A stretch of DNA of 64,000 bases, from NCBI RefSeq assembly GCF_900129795.1, contig NZ_FQWW01000004.1:372001-436000 (forward strand), in the 5' to 3' direction. The stretch's first letter is position 1; each line of letters starts with the position of its first letter. Under the pieces are notes generated by a model. That model ran no database searches. It had not been told where the DNA came from and saw only the letters and a list, made by a program, of their open reading frames with translations. This DNA comes from Flavobacterium sp. CF108. Its GTDB lineage: Bacteria; Bacteroidota; Bacteroidia; Flavobacteriales; Flavobacteriaceae. A program made the position numbers and the translations under genes. Shown in pieces: positions 62,927-64,000 of the stretch.

Positions 62927-63274
62927 ATGAGAACATGTCTTGAATGTGCGGAAAAACTTGTGGGCCGTGAAGATAAAAAGTTCTGCTCAGACAATTGTCG
63001 AAATGCCTACAACAATAAAATAAATAAAGACAGCAACAATTTCATGCGAAATGTAAACAACAAATTACGAAAAAATTACCGTATTTTGTCAGAGCTAAAT
63101 GTTGACGGAAAATCAAAAGCAACTAGGGAGAAAATGATTAATAAAGGTTTTGATTTTGATTTCTTTACTAATATCTTGCAAACCAAAACAGGGAATACCT
63201 ACTATTTCTTGTACGACCAAGGATATAGATCTTTGGACAATGATTATTATATGCTTGTTAAAAAAGAAATTTAG
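62927..63274 (+). CDS. Zn-ribbon-type small protein
   Basis: The 115-aa protein has two Cys pairs in the N-terminus (CLECAEKLVGREDKKFCSDNC, given here as positions 4-24: Cys4, Cys7, Cys20, Cys24), a treble-clef-like zinc site. The rest is basic and helical, ending in YYFLYDQGYRSL. The function is unknown. It lies 3 bp after the fusion gene and 9 bp before the M28 gene, so all three form an operon. Confidence 0.82.
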   Translation: MRTCLECAEKLVGREDKKFCSDNCRNAYNNKINKDSNNFMRNVNNKLRKNYRILSELNVDGKSKATREKMINKGFDFDFFTNILQTKTGNTYYFLYDQGYRSLDNDYYMLVKKEI

Positions 63275-63283
63275 TTATTCATC

Positions 63284-64000
63284 ATGAGAAAAAACCCCAC
63301 CTCAATTCTGGCAGTTGTCTTAATTCTAGCCATTTTAGGTATCATTTATGCCACAATGATGCCGCAATACATTTCAAAAAATGATGAAGCTCTTGCTGAT
63401 TTTTCGACGGAACGAGCTTTAAATCAGGTTGAAATTATTGCGCAAAAACCGCATTATGTGGGTTCGACAAATCATGAACTGGTAGCCAATTATCTTAAAC
63501 TGGAGCTAAACAGAATTGGATTAGAAACGAGTGTTCAGGAAGGTTTTACTCTTAATGATAAAGGACTTTTAGTAAAATCTAAAAATATTCTTGCAAGAAT
63601 CAAAGGAACAAATAGTTCAAAAGCACTTTTATTACTTTCTCATTATGACAGTGCGCCGCATTCTTTTTCAAAAGGCGCAAGCGACGATGCATCTGGAGTT
63701 GCCACAATACTAGAAGGAATCAGAGCTTTTTTATATGCCAAAGAACCTCAAAAAAATGATATTATTATTCTTTTTTCAGATGCTGAAGAATTAGGTTTAA
63801 ACGGCGCTGCTCTTTTTGTAAATAAACATCCTTGGGCAAAAGATGTAGGTTTGGTTTTAAACTTCGAGGCAAGAGGAACTTCCGGACCAAGTTATATGCT
63901 GATGGAAACCAACAAAGGAAATCAGGCACTTGTACAGGAATTTACAAAAGCAAAAGCATCTTATCCGGTATCAAACTCATTGATGTACAGCATTTATAAA
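63284..64000 (+). CDS. M28-family zinc peptidase, 3' end outside the window
   Basis: The frame opens at ATG 63284 and stays open to the right edge (239 codons seen). It has an N-terminal membrane helix (SILAVVLILAILGIIYATM) and the M28 zinc-site pattern: LLSHYDSAPH (His), GASDDASGVATILEG (bridging Asp) and SDAEELGLNGA (Glu-Glu). It belongs to membrane-anchored aminopeptidase-like M28 proteins, whose longer members have C-terminal helices beyond the edge. It is the third gene of the operon with the GNAT-nitrilase and Zn-ribbon genes. Confidence 0.9.
   Translation, partial: MRKNPTSILAVVLILAILGIIYATMMPQYISKNDEALADFSTERALNQVEIIAQKPHYVGSTNHELVANYLKLELNRIGLETSVQEGFTLNDKGLLVKSKNILARIKGTNSSKALLLLSHYDSAPHSFSKGASDDASGVATILEGIRAFLYAKEPQKNDIIILFSDAEELGLNGAALFVNKHPWAKDVGLVLNFEARGTSGPSYMLMETNKGNQALVQEFTKAKASYPVSNSLMYSIYK

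Overview
The window is a chromosomal segment of a flavobacterium (Bacteroidota, most likely genus Flavobacterium). The evidence is very AT-rich DNA, Bacteroidota promoters with a TAnnTTTG -7 element (sometimes with TTTG 20 bp upstream), few Shine-Dalgarno sites, type IX secretion (T9SS) sorting domains at 2131 and 39763, lineage-typical families (DUF4270, DUF4286, TM2, an OlsF-like aminolipid acyltransferase fusion, a GNAT-nitrilase fusion) and a conserved serS / TPR / DUF4286 / rsmA / mgtE neighbourhood. No tRNA, rRNA, prophage, complete IS element or CRISPR array was seen.

Layout. 1-2.6 kb: a T9SS-sorted small protein and an SpvB/RHS-type secreted protein that runs off the left edge, behind a near-perfect promoter. 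2.7-7.0 kb (minus): glmS, a DUF4270 lipoprotein and a half-length GT5 glycogen-synthase-like protein. 7.1-13.2 kb (plus): panC-panD, an esterase-fold protein without the usual nucleophile, radA, and a GT51 transglycosylase. 13.5-20.8 kb: a LytS/LytTR two-component pair (minus) facing a plus-strand envelope group (SIMPL protein, VWA lipoprotein, L,D-transpeptidase-like lipoprotein, DUF4139 protein). 21-28.8 kb: aldo-keto reductase, OmpA lipoprotein, exonuclease III, the OlsF-like fusion, a TM2/TM2/DUF805 cluster, a D-2-hydroxyacid dehydrogenase and a small hypothetical gene. 28.8-29.4 kb: a repeat element with a degraded helix-turn-helix gene. 29.5-45.1 kb: nhaA, small lipoprotein and ABM genes, then a long minus-strand run (proC, mgtE, rsmA, DUF4286, TPR, TonB, serS, TPR/T9SS, lipoprotein, patatin, membrane protein, DMP19-like). 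45.2-64 kb, mostly plus: a 20-codon mini-gene with its own terminator, a C1q-like surface protein, YdeI, a membrane protein, PhzF, an orphan Imm35-type immunity gene, CDGSH (minus), metG, a small gene behind a structured RNA leader, an EamA transporter, HAD and CAT-like genes, an OmpA porin, ferritin, a Lys/Cys mini-protein, DUF2461, ssb (minus), the GNAT-nitrilase fusion, a Zn-ribbon protein and an M28 peptidase cut by the right edge.

Two things stand out. First, the promoters of the SIMPL and VWA genes carry paired ACC-containing boxes with identical geometry: boxes 21 bp apart, and the second box 34 bp before the -7 element. The neighbouring TPR-LytS/LytTR system is a natural candidate regulator of this envelope group. 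Second, intergenic DNA is built from families of palindromic words arranged as concentric shells. The same nested order recurs near 13.3 and 50.6 kb, a partial set lies at 44.5 kb, and one copy (28.8-29.3 kb) has its arms separated by a decayed HTH gene. A three-way-junction RNA candidate (53.14-53.22 kb) and the 45.3-kb mini-gene are the best small novelties.
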